Shown here one piece after another: positions 1-11,466 of a DNA stretch of 64,000 bases. Made by a program: the position numbers and the translations under genes. The notes beneath the pieces are model-generated. The model saw only the letters and a list, made by a program, of their open reading frames with translations. It did not search any database and was not told where the DNA came from. Each line of letters opens with the position of its first letter. Positions within the stretch are counted from its first letter, which is position 1. The stretch is from Aaosphaeria pasadenensis (lineage: Eukaryota; Ascomycota; Dothideomycetes; Pleosporales), in contig JAKLMB010000025.1 of assembly GCA_022813625.1 (NCBI GenBank), positions 310,001-374,000 of the forward strand, in the 5' to 3' direction.

Positions 1-1019
1 TATGCACTCTTGAAGCCTGGATGTAAGGGCTTTTTTGCGGATTGTCATCGTTTGAACCGGTTTCTAAGTATCAGTTGCCAATTCCCAGAGATTAAGCTAC
101 ATCATCAAGGAAATGATGATCTCAGAAACCGTAGAAAGCATGGGCGTACCCTTTTCACCATAGAACGCGATTAAGCAGAGTAGCACCCCTTCTTCAAGCT
201 GCTTCGTGGCATTCCACCATCCGCGACGCTGCGATATACTACCCGCTGATGATCTACCGGAGGTCGGAATCTAATATGAGCCTCAAGCCTATGCTTCCCT
301 GTATGCCAAATCCGGGTAAGTGTAGCGCCGTAATAGGTCCGGAAGGAGTGTTCTGACGATGGATTCCGCTGGTGTTACTGCCCTACTTCATGTTCTCTGC
401 AGGATACTCTGGTGACAGATTCCTGATTATATGCCTAGCTTCAGCGAATGTATCGTGCCGATGAAGTCGGAAACAGGTAAAAAAGGCGTTCGACAGGCCT
501 TGGTGTAAACGCCACAGGAATCGGGAATGGGAGTATTTGGGATATTCAGTTGGGAGCTCGTTCTCGGTTGGAATGATGGCGATCTTCGAAATGTTCTTTT
601 TGTCGTTGTTGTGCCGGTCTGTGGATGCAGAAGCAGTATTAGCAAAATTGAACTCGACATGTTGACCTTGTGTCCTACAGGGACCGGTTGCACATACAGT
701 ATAGAAGGTTAATACCTACGACGTAGGTTATTGACTTCCTAAGAGCTTCTAGAGAAGCCAGCGGCGGCAGGGTATTGCACTGCGCAGGTTCTGTGTGTAC
801 CGTGCCAGTGTCAGCGGCGTTTGTACTAGCGGCAGAGGTGAAAAAGTCTAGGCAACGAAGAGCTACCCTGTACTTATACCCACAATTGCAGATGCATTTG
901 GACTTTAAATTCTGCCTGCAATGGTCTGGTGCCCATAGCTCAACCTTTTCGGAGAACGTTGTTTGCCCTCGCCTGTTGTTGCTGTTCCAGCGGCGCAAAC
1001 ATACCCCAACAACGCAAGA
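1..1019. other. No supported gene
   Basis: Open frames here are short and mostly lack an ATG or a plausible protein. I see no RNA gene, no long repeat and no transposon domain. Base composition is ordinary, without the strong AT bias of RIP-mutated DNA. Confidence 0.5.
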
Positions 1020-1259
1020 CTATTGACATGTCAGAGTGTCACGAGAACATTCTATATGTATTTGAGGCTGAATGAGTTCTCCTCCTGCTTGGGGTCCTTT
1101 GCTGACAGTATTAGCAGGCAGTAATCCCATCTCGAGTAATGGTACGCCTTTCACCGGGGTCATGAACATCCGCCTACCGCAATAGCATGCCCTGCAACCA
1201 TTGCCGCGATTCTCACACTTGATACTGCAATAGAAAACCACTCTGGTACACCCTGCCAT
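1020..1259 (-). CDS. Possible small cysteine-rich protein
   Basis: A 79-residue ORF opens with a true ATG. Its first 30 residues carry six cysteines (C4, C11, C15, C22, C25, C27), five of them spaced C-x3-C-x6-C-x2-C-x-C, followed by GRRMFM. That spacing could bind zinc, but no family was recognised. There is no signal peptide, no TATA box was found, and the C-terminal half looks random. It may be an exon of a larger broken gene or a chance ORF. Confidence 0.18.
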   Translation of the reverse strand: MAGCTRVVFYCSIKCENRGNGCRACYCGRRMFMTPVKGVPLLEMGLLPANTVSKGPQAGGELIQPQIHIECSRDTLTCQ

Positions 1260-1813
1260 CCGTTACAGACCCTGGAACGATGTTTGCCGCCATGCTAGCA
1301 GTAATGTCAAGCGCCAGACCTACGAAGCGAGCGCCGCCGTACACTCCCCCACGCAGGACACACCCGTGCCTTGGTCTCTATTACACCGGTCCGATAAACT
1401 ACGCAAGAAGTTTGCTCGATATTGTTATCTGCATTAGACATGTTAGAAGATGGCACATACATAGACGGTGAAGGAACAGCAGGGAGGATGATGGAAGGAC
1501 AACAAGATATATAAGGAGGAACTGCATCATAGTCCCGGGCTTACAATCGCTCTAAGAATCTATGACAGGTACTAGGAGCTCTCTTCTGGAGCAACTTCGT
1601 TCATAAATTGTTCTGAAACCTGGATTCTCGTACCAGAATTTCGGTCCGGGAGGAAGTTTGATTTTCATCAAGGAAGATTCGATTGTTCAGCAATTGCTGC
1701 TTGGAATAATGGAGAATATTTATAGAATATAGTTGTATTGTATTGAGTAAAGGGAGTTCTATGCCAATAGTACAAATACCTTCTTCTCTGCCTTGTTCTT
1801 CATTTTCTCCTGT
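1260..1813. other. Intergenic, nothing recognised
   Basis: Short open frames only. The last 150 bases are AT-rich and probably include the 3' untranslated region of the minus-strand gene that ends at 1814. Confidence 0.45.
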
Positions 1814-2430
1814 CTAGACATGGACCTGCGCATCTTCACAGTCGCACTCAGCGCGTGGCACAGGTTTATCACAACCTGGGCATTTTCTCCCCTTCCCCAT
1901 TCTCCTATTCTTCGCAAAGGCGGCCTCTGCACAGGCCTTGTGGTAGTTGTGGGCACAACTGTGCTTGCACCACCAAATTTGAGAGGAAGGCAAGAATGCC
2001 ATGGAATTGCCGCAAGCTAGGCAAGTCTCTCCCATTAGATGACGCTTCAAGGCGTGAGAGACTGGACGCCTTGAAGTGACAGTCGCAGTAGATACTTCAA
2101 GGCCGTTACACTTGCGGTTCTTAGAATGGTTGACCTTGAGGGGGGCCTCTGGATCATGATAGCGCTTGCGCTTAGCAGTTGTTGTCGATTTTGATTGACT
2201 TGCTGTCTTCTTGGAGGTGCGGGGGCATGCTTTTGTGGATTGAGCCTTGGGTGTGGGGAAGGAGCTGGATTTGGTAGGTAGAGATTCTGGATCTTTTTTA
2301 GCTTAGCATACTATAATCAGGAAGGATTGAAGAAGGAAACGATACGTATGGAATTGCTGGCTTCCAACGCAGCTAAAGCGTAGCGCTGCAGCTGCTGCTC
2401 GACAGAGTCTGAGATCGGAAAGGAGGTCAT
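1814..2430 (-). CDS. Small RING-like zinc-binding protein
   Basis: The model is complement(join(1814..2301,2346..2430)), 190 residues. The intron (2345..2302, 44 nt) starts GTATCG and ends CTAAG, and the phase is kept across it. The first half is low-complexity, rich in Ser, Thr and Lys, with a basic KRKR patch near residue 77 that could be a nuclear signal. The second half is a compact cysteine/histidine module from about residue 120: CLAC, then C-x3-C-x3-H-x2-H-x3-C, then CPGC and a final C-x-C. This order resembles RING or related treble-clef zinc fingers, which often act in ubiquitin transfer or protein binding. The start was taken at the first ATG of the open frame (MTSFPISD); an upstream exon is possible because the frame stays open for about 20 codons 5' of it. 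No known family was recognised, so the function is unknown. Confidence 0.55.
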
Positions 2431-5400
2431 CTCCACAGGGGAAGGGACTTCTTCTGAACTTGATTGAAAAGTCGTTGGCTTGTTAGCAAGAAGTGACAGC
2501 GCACTGCTCTACTCCAACCCTGCGGAGCTTGATTGTCTGAAGGCCTGAGTGCAGTTTCGGTGATAGGCTTGACGCTACACTAGAGCGCAGGATGATCTGG
2601 AGTTGGCGTAGTGATGCTGGCAACACCGTTCCGATGTAAGCGTAAGTTCTCATGGGTGATGGAGAAAGGCTGCTTACCAGTTCGCTGAAGGTTGAAGTTC
2701 TATCGCAGAAGCCGCAGCAGTAACGCGTCTGGGCGCTGTAGCGAACCAACTTTCGACTGATACGACGAAGTAGACTAATTACAAAGGAAGTGGCTCTTCA
2801 GAGGGATTTTGTATTGAACAAGGGAAACTCAGACTGAGAGTGTGCAATTGAAGAGTGTTGGAAGTGGGTTGCGTGTGAGTGGAAAGTCACTGAAGGAAAT
2901 GAGGTTGGTACCTAAAAGTAACCCACGGACGCACAGGCAAACAGACCTTCACCTTCAGTCCGCCTTTACCGCTACTCTGCGGATGGGAGGCTGCCTAGAA
3001 GACTGCTTTGTTGTCATTGGACTCGTTCTTCTGATGTTTGTTTGAAAGGACACGTCTCTCGTTTTTATCACTGTTGAAGTGAGTCACTGTACTGCAGTGT
3101 GTGCGTATGTCTAGCGATTTTGTAGGAAGTAACACTGTAATCTTGATAGATGTCAGCAGTGCAGAACTTAGCAAGACTTGTGAGTGCTACCTATCCAACG
3201 ATTACGGGTCGTGCCCGTAATGCTCCCTACTATAGATGCGTCTATATGGGACATTATGTATGGCAAATGTTCCTTATTACGTGCATCTCGACTTCTCGAC
3301 AACTGCTTAATCTAGCAATATACCCGATTTGTACAAGACATCTGCAAGCCTCCCTCGTATTTATCGACTAGGGTCTAGCCTAGCTTACTGTTTCACGAAC
3401 TCTTATCACATACTTGAAAATGATGACCAGGACTGTTGTACCCGAGGTCTTGGGATGCAGTGGGGTAGATGAGGCTGCAGATACCGAGATCTCGTTAGAA
3501 TGGCGACTTTTAGATCATTGCAGGGTAACCTACCGCAATGGTAATTGTTGAGAGAGGCACGAGGAATGTTCAGGTAAGCCTCGAAGCGTGAGCATGCACA
3601 GCATATCCTGTTGCAGTGCAGTAATTGGTTGATTCACGGCAGAGGCTTTTATTAAGTTTGGTCGCAAGCTTGCGCCCGATGAGAGAGCTTGCAGGAGATA
3701 AGTACAGCAATTCATATCGGCTGACTCCTTCCGATATATTGCAGTTATGTCGACAATGTCATTAAGGTAATCAGCAGACAGATTATGGCATGACGTAGTA
3801 TTAACTCGCGTTACAAACAGCTCTACAAAGTAGGCTTTCAAAGCCAAAGATCAGCAACCCCCGGGGAAAGGCTCAGAGGTACAGATATGCCTCCCAGATA
3901 TGGTACTCTACGCATTGCAAAACCAGGAGTCCTAGAGGTCCTACTGAAAGGCTGCTATACTTCTATGATGTGCCCCAAAATGGGGCTCAACCTAGTTGTA
4001 CTTCCTACGACGTCAAAAGCCCCAAGCTCAAATTGGACTCTCGTTATCAGTTCTGTAGAGTATACATACACAACCGAGTGCTACGAGACTGCCGAGAGGC
4101 GCATGCTCTGCTGCCTGAGTGCCTCCACATATCCATCATTGACCTTTCCCGACGCTTCGTCTTTTGGTATTCCAACCTACAACGTTCCCTTCCAGGAATT
4201 CGTGAAGGATCATCGGATACATGAAATTCGAGGTTTGTGCTTGAGAGCTCAAAGTCCTACATAGACTGTCTATTCTGGGGACGGTGCCGTGTTTTGCTGA
4301 GCCGATGTTTTCTGCAACTTGTTCTTTGGTGTATGTTGTCAGTCTCGGATGTTACTGTGCAACAGAGGATTCTGAACTGATCTAAGCTGCACGATCAAGG
4401 ATGCAAGTCCGTGTTGAAATTTTCGAATATAATCTGATAGCTGAGACAGCCGGTTGAGTTGAGGGCTGCCCTGAGTGGCGCCGGTAATGGTGGAGTGCCA
4501 CACTCCACAAGCTGCATCGGCGCCTTCACCCCCATGCATCAGAGCTTGATGTTGAAGTCAGAAGCACTTGTAATCTCGTAACCTTTGCACTATGTCGACT
4601 ATTCTGGCTTGGATGCGCGTGCACTGGCTGCTTAGCTTGGAAGTATGCTACTCTCGCAAATTTGTAGCAAATCCTGGGAGGGGTGATAACTTAAGCGTAT
4701 CTGGAGGAAGGAATGTAGATTCTGGGCTTTCGTTCCTATTGCAAGGCTGCAATGCACTGCGTAGCGTCTAGGTATATCACGTCAGTGTGGGTAAGATAGG
4801 CGTGATGATTTCTTGTTCTGTCCGAATTAATGAGAGACAAATGACCAAGAACACTGTAGATCTCAAAGAGCCCACGGTCATGATTCTGGTTATGTGTTCC
4901 CTGTATGCCCATTTTCTGAGGGATTTAGCGATCTTGGCAATCATGGTGAGTATATGAAAGCTCAGTGATCGTAGTCAACTGGTCCAATAGCTTATACAGA
5001 TAACTGTGCCGGGTACAATAACAAAATAGCTGGTGAGAAGAATAGGCTTGATCTTGACTATTACGAAGCTCTTTGTCCAGAGTTTACTTTACCAAGTCAC
5101 CCGTTGCCTGTCCATCATGTCCTGTCGATTATTGATCCGGCCTTAATTGACCCTACAGGTAGGCTCGCTGCAATTCAGCAAGCAACTTTTCATCTATGCA
5201 TCAAAACAACACTGAAATAATAATAGGTATCCAGTGCATACAAAAGTCTTCTAGGAGAGTTTACTACACTGTAAGGTAGGATTACTATTGATAGAAGGTA
5301 ATATTCAATCTTGTCTGTTCAAGGAAGTGAAGGTGCCCTAGTGAGTCTATACTGTCAAGGAAAACTAGCGACATCTCCGAGCTCAGATCTATCTAACGCG

Positions 5401-5527
5401 TTATCCAGGCTACATCCAACTTTGTTGTGCCTATCTCTAGGGACATCTAAGAGTGCTGTGATCATTTGAACCCCTATATCTACTTCAAAATTTACAATCC
5501 TTTCGTTGGTGTCGGTAGAGAAGTGCG
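2431..5527. other. Long gene-poor stretch
   Basis: About 3 kb without a convincing gene. A 125-codon ATG frame at 3887..4264 (+) has no recognised motif and could be chance or a relic. Frames at 2483..2749 (-) might be part of an upstream exon of the RING-like gene, but I could not find a phase-consistent splice. No transposon motif or terminal repeat was seen. Confidence 0.4.
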
Positions 5528-5622
5528 TAGCTATTTGTGGCAGCTGGTTTGCGCCGATCTTGGGTTCGACCCCGGGACCTGGATCACTCTGCCGGCATCA
5601 AATCTTTTTTGCTTTTTTTTTT
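5528..5622 (+). other. Pol III-like B box with T-tract
   Basis: GGTTCGACCC at 5563-5572 matches the internal B box of tRNA genes. A weak A-box-like TAGCTATTTGTGG begins 35 bases upstream at 5528. Runs of six and ten T at about 5605-5622 would serve as a Pol III terminator. The sequence does not fold as a tRNA because the acceptor arms do not pair and the T arm is imperfect. It may be a decayed tRNA, a tRNA-derived SINE remnant or coincidence. Confidence 0.25.
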
Positions 5623-5743
5623 GCTTCTTGAATATAATAGTAGCCTAGCGTAGACCTCCCGATAGTTCTCTGTAGCGTCAATTGAACAATAAGGCAAAGG
5701 ATCGTATCGTATTGTCTTGAATCTATTGAGAGTGGTATTTGAA

Positions 5744-5816
5744 GAACAATTGGAGCCTATTCAGTCTAATCACTGTATTTTGTACAGAACAATTGAAGCA
5801 GTTTCAGTCTGATCAC
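5744..5816 (+). repeat. Two 30-bp imperfect direct repeats in a promoter
   Basis: GAACAATTGGAGCC.. at 5744-5773 and GAACAATTGAAGCA.. at 5787-5816 match at about 25 of 30 positions, and both end TCAGTCTRATCAC. Related ATTGAACAATA words occur nearby at about 5682 and 5827. They lie 75-150 bases upstream of a TATA box, so they could be regulator binding sites for the small gene at 6039. Confidence 0.5.
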
Positions 5817-5890
5817 ACCATCTCCTATTGAACAATACCAGTGCAACAATAGAGCTCTTGAAGTGACCACAACAGCCTCAGAACCTCCAG

Positions 5891-5896
5891 TATAAA
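5891..5896 (+). promoter_or_regulatory. TATA box
   Basis: TATAAA is followed by a CA-rich leader (ACAACCACAACC type) of about 140 bases and then an ATG in good context (CACCATGA). This arrangement is typical of a strongly expressed fungal gene. Confidence 0.5.
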
Positions 5897-6038
5897 TTGA
5901 TTCCCCTTTGCAAACCAACTCTCTCAACCTCACAACCCAAAGCAAACGCCAGTACCTACTGTCACCACCACTACACCAACAACAACTACATCCACATCCA
6001 CATCCTCAACTACAACCACAACCACAACCACAACCACC

Positions 6039-6359
6039 ATGAAGCTCCTCAAAGCAATGAAGAGCATCATCAAGCGCACCTTCGACCGCCTGAAGAGGGC
6101 CGCGCTGCAGGCTCAGCAGGCGTCTCCAACGATCGGCGGAGCATCAGATGCCGGCGAACGTAAGTCAACTACGCCTACAATTCCCATTGGTTCAGTCACT
6201 AACGTTGCTGTTGAGGCTTTCCCGGCGTTCGAAGACGACCCAAGCCACTTTGGGGTATCTGAGCAGCACTGTACGGTCCATTGCGACCACAAGATCTGCC
6301 GCGTGGTCAACCAGACCACTTCCTCTCGCGGCCAGGCACTGCCTGAGTGCCAGTGCTGA
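6039..6359 (+). CDS. Small cationic protein with cysteine-rich tail
   Basis: A 106-residue ORF lies behind a TATA box and a CA-rich leader, with an ATG in CACCATG context. Residues 1-25 (MKLLKAMKSIIKRTFDRLKR..) form a strongly basic amphipathic helix rather than a standard signal peptide. It could target mitochondria or membranes. The tail holds five cysteines (C-x3-C-x4-C, then C-x-C at the end). An intron-like stretch, 6160..6215, has GTAAGT, a CTAAC branch and a TTGAG end. Removing it shifts the frame and gives an early stop, so the unspliced reading is preferred; a regulated intron is possible. No family was recognised. The size suggests an effector-like or antimicrobial-like role, which is an inference. 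Confidence 0.45.
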   Translation: MKLLKAMKSIIKRTFDRLKRAALQAQQASPTIGGASDAGERKSTTPTIPIGSVTNVAVEAFPAFEDDPSHFGVSEQHCTVHCDHKICRVVNQTTSSRGQALPECQC

Positions 6360-7198
6360 TCATCCATCAAGGAATCCTGTATATATAATTTTTGTATCAA
6401 TCAATACTTCTCTGGGCTGCTTTGAGCAGCATGCTTAATTTGATATCGCGTGTGCACGTGAGTGATTCCTTCGTTCCGCCAATCACCTACAGCGCTCTGG
6501 CGCATACTGCTTACAGTCGATCTGCTGCATTGGAACACTGATCGAGAATGAAGTGTTCTAACGGATACTTGCGCCCGTACTGGAATGGTAAGACTACCAG
6601 GTATCCATGTGCGCCACCCCGATATGAGATGTACAGGGCTGAGACCGTCTGATACTGCCGATTGCGTCGATTGAGTGAGCGCCAGAAGGCCAAAAGGGGT
6701 ATAAAAACTGCTTGTTTAACAACAACGCCTAAGCCAGCTCGGGTGTCTACAAGGCAGCGTGTCTAGGGTCTGCGTCTGCGCGAATGGCAGCTAGCGAATA
6801 CGATCCCGCGTGCAACCATGGCTTATCAACCCCGCAATCCCTGGTAAGCGTTCGACTAGAAAAAACAGCGTCGCTATCAGCTGTCAGCGATAGCATTACT
6901 ATTTCCTGATCTCTGTAGCTTGCTAAACCAATACAACCCCGCTCGACCGGTCCGGATGTCAGCAAGCGATCTCAGACAAACCTCGCAAGAAAGGATGAGC
7001 AGTTCGAACTTGTGGGTCGGTGGCACGTCGGCCCTGCTCCGCTGCTCCCGGAAGCTAATCTGGCGGCCGATGACATGAACCTTAAAGCTCTGGCGCGCCG
7101 CCGCGAAACTATTTGTGGTGGCCTCCGTCATAGGTACACGCTCTGATAATTCGCCTCTGCGACTACATCCTGAGCGCAAGACGTTGTCGACTTCGACA
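6360..7198. other. Intergenic, upstream of the hydantoinase gene
   Basis: No gene seen. TATATATAA at about 6380 may belong to the 3' end of the preceding small gene. The last part is presumably the promoter and leader of the gene starting at 7199. Confidence 0.4.
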
Positions 7199-10100
7199 AT
7201 GGCTCCTGGATACAGGCTTGGTGTAGATGTTGGAGGGTACGTTGAAGAAGTCCGCCGCATTCCAGCGTCTGCTGGGCGAGTTCCTTGACTGAGCTATGCT
7301 GACGGGTTGCCTAATACAGAACTTTCACAGATATCTGCGTAATTACGCCAGAGGGCGAAACAGTCCGCGTCAAAGTCCTCACCGATACTACCGATCAATC
7401 AATAGGCGTACAAGAAGGTGTCACCAAGGCGCGTAGAATTCTGAAGGAAAAATACAATTGGGACGGCAAGTTCGAGTATATCCACCATGGAACAACAACC
7501 GGAACGAATGCGATACTAGAGGGGAAGGGTGCAAAGGCTGGGCTAGTCGTAACAGCAGGACACAAGGATATCCTGACAGTCAGGAGGAGTCAAATACCTG
7601 GAGGGCTAGGAGCATGGATAAACTACGTTCAACCAGAGCCAATTGTGCCGCTGGAACGAACCGTTGAGGCCGTGGAGCGCGTCACCATTGGTGGTGACGT
7701 TTTCAAGAAATTGGACGAGAAGGCACTCCGAGAAAGTCTGGTAGATCTGAAGAGGCAGGAACCTGAGGCTATTTCTGTATCTCTACTCAATTCCTTCAGC
7801 AACAACATCCATGAAAACCAAATCAGAGACATCTTGCGAGACGAATTCGGTCCCGATGTCGAGATTGTCACCTCGACAGATGTGCTCCCCGAAATCCAAG
7901 AATACGAGCGAACAGTGACTACTACGGCGAATGCAATCGTCAAGCCTGTCGTGAAGCGATATATGCACAATCTCCAAACAAAGCTTGCCGAGGAAACGGA
8001 AACAATACGAATCTTGAAGTCGGATGGAGATCTGACATCGGTTGACCTCGCTGGCGAGCTACCGGTGCATATCTTGATGAGCGGACCAGCTGGTGGTGTG
8101 AAAGGTGTATCGCACCTGGTTGCGAAGAACACTCCCTACAAAAATTTGATTACGTTAGATATGGGAGGCACAAGTACAGATTGTGCATTACTCTCAGGTT
8201 CAGATGTTATCATTCGCCGTGAGACCAATATTGGGCCCCTAGCCGTTAAGGCTCCTTCCGTCGATGTTCGAACCGTCGGTGCTGGCGGCGGCTCTATCGC
8301 TATCTACAACGACTTTACGAAGCAACTCCGCGTCGGGCCAGAATCCAGCGGCGCAAATCCAGGCCCTGCGGCATATGGCAAAGGGGGCTCACAGGCTACC
8401 GTGACTGATGCAAATCTTGTTCTCGGCTACCTGCCTTCACAGCTTCTCGGAGGCTCCTTTGAGCTTGACGTTGCGGCCTCTGCTGCGGCTGTTGAATCAA
8501 TAGCGAAGCAGATGGGCATGGGCGTCACTGCCGCTGCAGAAGGCATCATTGACCTCGTGAACGAAGCTATGCATGGCGCCCTGCGCCTCGTATCTGTCGA
8601 ACAGGGTTTCGACCCGCGCAATTTCGCTCTTGTTGCCTTCGGTGGCGCCGGTCCTCTACACGCCAATGCCCTCGGAAAGCTTCTTGGATCATGGCCTGTC
8701 ATTGTGCCCCCGAGTCCAGGTATCCTATGTGCACAAGGAGATGCGACTACTAAAATGTCACACGAGCAGTCTTGCACGTATATCAAATTGTTTTCAAATA
8801 TTACAACAGACGATCTTACATCTACACTAGGGGAGCTTAAGGAAAATTGTATCAAGACCATGAAGGCTGCCCTCCATGAGAGTGCCAACCTCAAGATCCA
8901 GTATCAGACCGATATGAGGTATAAGGGACAGGCAATGACATTGGTAAGATTTTGCGATGAGCAGATGACCCCTAGGGAAGTTAACCGCGTTTGCAGACTG
9001 TCGATTTCGCCGAAGAAGACTTGCACGACACATCTGGCTTGCTTAAAGCTCTACGTGAACAGTTCTCGAAAATGCACCACCAGCAATTTGGTTTTTCACT
9101 CGAGGACGCCGAATTGGAAACGATGCGAATGCGCGTAAAGGCCTTGGACGCCTCGGAGGAAGTCGCCATTAAATCGATCGAGACGGCCGACGGCACCACG
9201 CCACCAGAGGATGCCATAGTGATGAAGCGCGACATAACACATGAAGGAAACAAAGTCGAGGCAATCTTCTGGGATCGGAGTAAGCTCACGAAAGCTGGCA
9301 TTAAGATTCCTGGACCAGCCGTAATTACCGAGATGGATTCGAACACTCTCATCTTGCCTGGCTACATCGGCGAGATTGACTCCATGGGCAACATCTTGAT
9401 CTGGCCTGCCGAGAAGAAAACGGAAGACAGTGCTGTCCACACTCGGGAATCCGCGCAGCAATTGATCAGAGAGCAGCCTTTGATCTCGACTCTCATCTCG
9501 TCTGCCCTGCAATCTATCCGCCGCGAAATGGACACGCTCATGCTCCGCTGCGCCATGTCACCTGCTATTCGTGAACAGCAGGATGAGTTCAACGTCATCA
9601 CAAACACGCGAGGTCAAATGCTTGTCGGTCAATTCGGCAGCTTCATCACCCAGTTCTTGAACGGTTGGTCTGGCACAGTCGAGGAAGGGGACGTGTTTGT
9701 CACGAACGATGTTTATCAAATTGACGGTGCAGTTTCGCATTTAAACGACGTTATCGTACTGCTGCCGATTCACTTCAAACATGAACTGGTCGGATGGGCC
9801 GCCAACTTTGGACATTTGACCGATATCCAAGGCAAAGTTCCAGGATCGATGAGTATAAATGCCCGGACGATCTACGAAGACGGCCTGCAAATACCAATCG
9901 TGAAGCTTTACGCCAAGGGCGTCTATAACGAGGCACTCGCCAGTGTTTTCTTCCGGAACTCCCGTCAGCCAGAGTGGTTTCAGAGCGACCTAATTGCCCT
10001 TGTTGCAGCTTGCAGAACCGCCGCAGCCCGCGTCTGTGAGCTATGCGATCGATACGGACTGGAGGTGTACGAAGCGGCAACGGATGATCTCCTACTGCAA

Positions 10101-11466
10101 AATCGGAGGGCAATCAAGACGATCATAGACGAGAAGATCGGTACCGAGAAGTCAAGCTTTACCGACTTCATCGACGACGATGGCCATGGCATTGGGCCAT
10201 ACGCGATATCATGCGCGATGCAGAAGCAAGGCGACAAGCTCGTCTTCGACTGGGACGGCACATCTCCGCAGTCCAACACGTCCATGAACTTCTACCTTTC
10301 CGTCACGATGTTCAAGATGTTCATCGGCTACTACCTCCTCGCAGTCTACGATCCCCACTGCGTCGTCAACGACGGATTCCACGACCTCATCGACATCCGC
10401 ATCCCGTCTGGCACCATTCTCCGGCCCGTCCGCCCGGCGGCAGTGAGCTGTCGAACGCATCTGCTGGGCCGAGTCATGGACGTAATGCAAGCGCTATTCG
10501 GGCAGAGGAACCCAGCTTACCGGTGCGCGGCCGGTTTCTCTGACTCTCCCCATCTCTTCTACTCCGGCTTCAAGCCGAACGGCGAATGGTTTCTTCTCTA
10601 TCAAATTGGATTCGGCGGCGTACCGGCTCGTCCGATTGGCGACGGCCCAGACTGCCACTGCTTGTTCCCTGCGATCAAATCGATTCCCACGGAGAACATT
10701 GAATTGTATTTCCCGCTCATCATCGAGGCGAACCAGGCTTTGCCTGACTCTGGAGGCGCTGGATACTACCGGGGAGGTAACGCACAAAGGACCCTCTATC
10801 GTTTCTTGAGCGAGGGAGAGGTGAGCATACATGACGACAGGTGGTTTGTCAAACCATGGGGGGTCAACGGTGGCAGTCCAGGGTCCCGGAGTAAGAAGAT
10901 ACTCTACAAGAACAATTCATACGGAACAGAGAAGGAGGGAGATAATAAGGAATTGCTGCAGAGCAAGCAAGATCATATCTACGTTCATCCTGGTATGTAC
11001 CAACGATCATCCTGGGTTCCAACACCTTTTGCTAACGATTTCAGGCGATGTTCTTGAGTGGATTACCTGGGGCGGCGGGGGCCTCGGCGACCCTCTCACA
11101 CGGCCTGCGCAGATCGTAGCGTCGGAGGTTCATCGTAAACTTGTAACATTTGCAGGCGCGGCAAACAACTACGGCGTAGTTGTTCGACCAGGCGATTTCA
11201 CCGTGAATGAGGGCGCAACGAACGAGCTGCGGCAGAAGATGAGAGAAGACAGAAAAAGCACAGATTACAGCAAGAAGCTGGACTACGACCGTGGTGGCAG
11301 CATGGTTGAATTGATGGCAAGGTGTGAGGAAGAGACTGGACTACCGGCACCGCGACCACAGTGGGAGAAAAATCCCTACGGTCCACATGTGGGCTTGAGC
11401 TATGTGAAGGATTGGTACAGAAAGATGCGGGAAAAGGGACTAAATGCTTGGGATTTTAGTGACTGA
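7199..11466 (+). CDS. Hydantoinase/oxoprolinase family protein (HyuA-HyuB fusion)
   Basis: The model is join(7199..7236,7320..8943,8997..10992,11045..11466), 1359 residues, with all introns (83, 53 and 52 nt) phase-consistent. The tiny first exon carries the start of the nucleotide-binding motif LGVDVGGTFTD (residues 7-17), completed across intron 1. A second ATPase motif, LDMGGTSTD, is at about 292-300, and FGGAGPLHA lies near residue 450. These mark the HyuA half. The HyuB half runs from about residue 705 to 1265. Such fusions hydrolyse cyclic amides such as 5-oxoproline or hydantoins with ATP, in the cytosol. The opening GVDVGGTFTD is closer to N-methylhydantoinase-like members than to classical 5-oxoprolinase, which usually has DRGGTFTD, so the substrate is left open. 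The length matches the fused eukaryotic family (about 1270-1350). The family assignment is firm; the substrate is not. Confidence 0.93.

Noticed and set aside
3887..4264. 125-codon ORF as a gene
   Set aside because: No motif, no promoter signal, and the overlapping frame 3970..4224 looks equally protein-like, so neither is supported.
1..5900. RIP-mutated transposon relic
   Set aside because: Composition is not strongly AT-rich, stop density is ordinary, and no transposase, reverse transcriptase motif or terminal repeats were seen.
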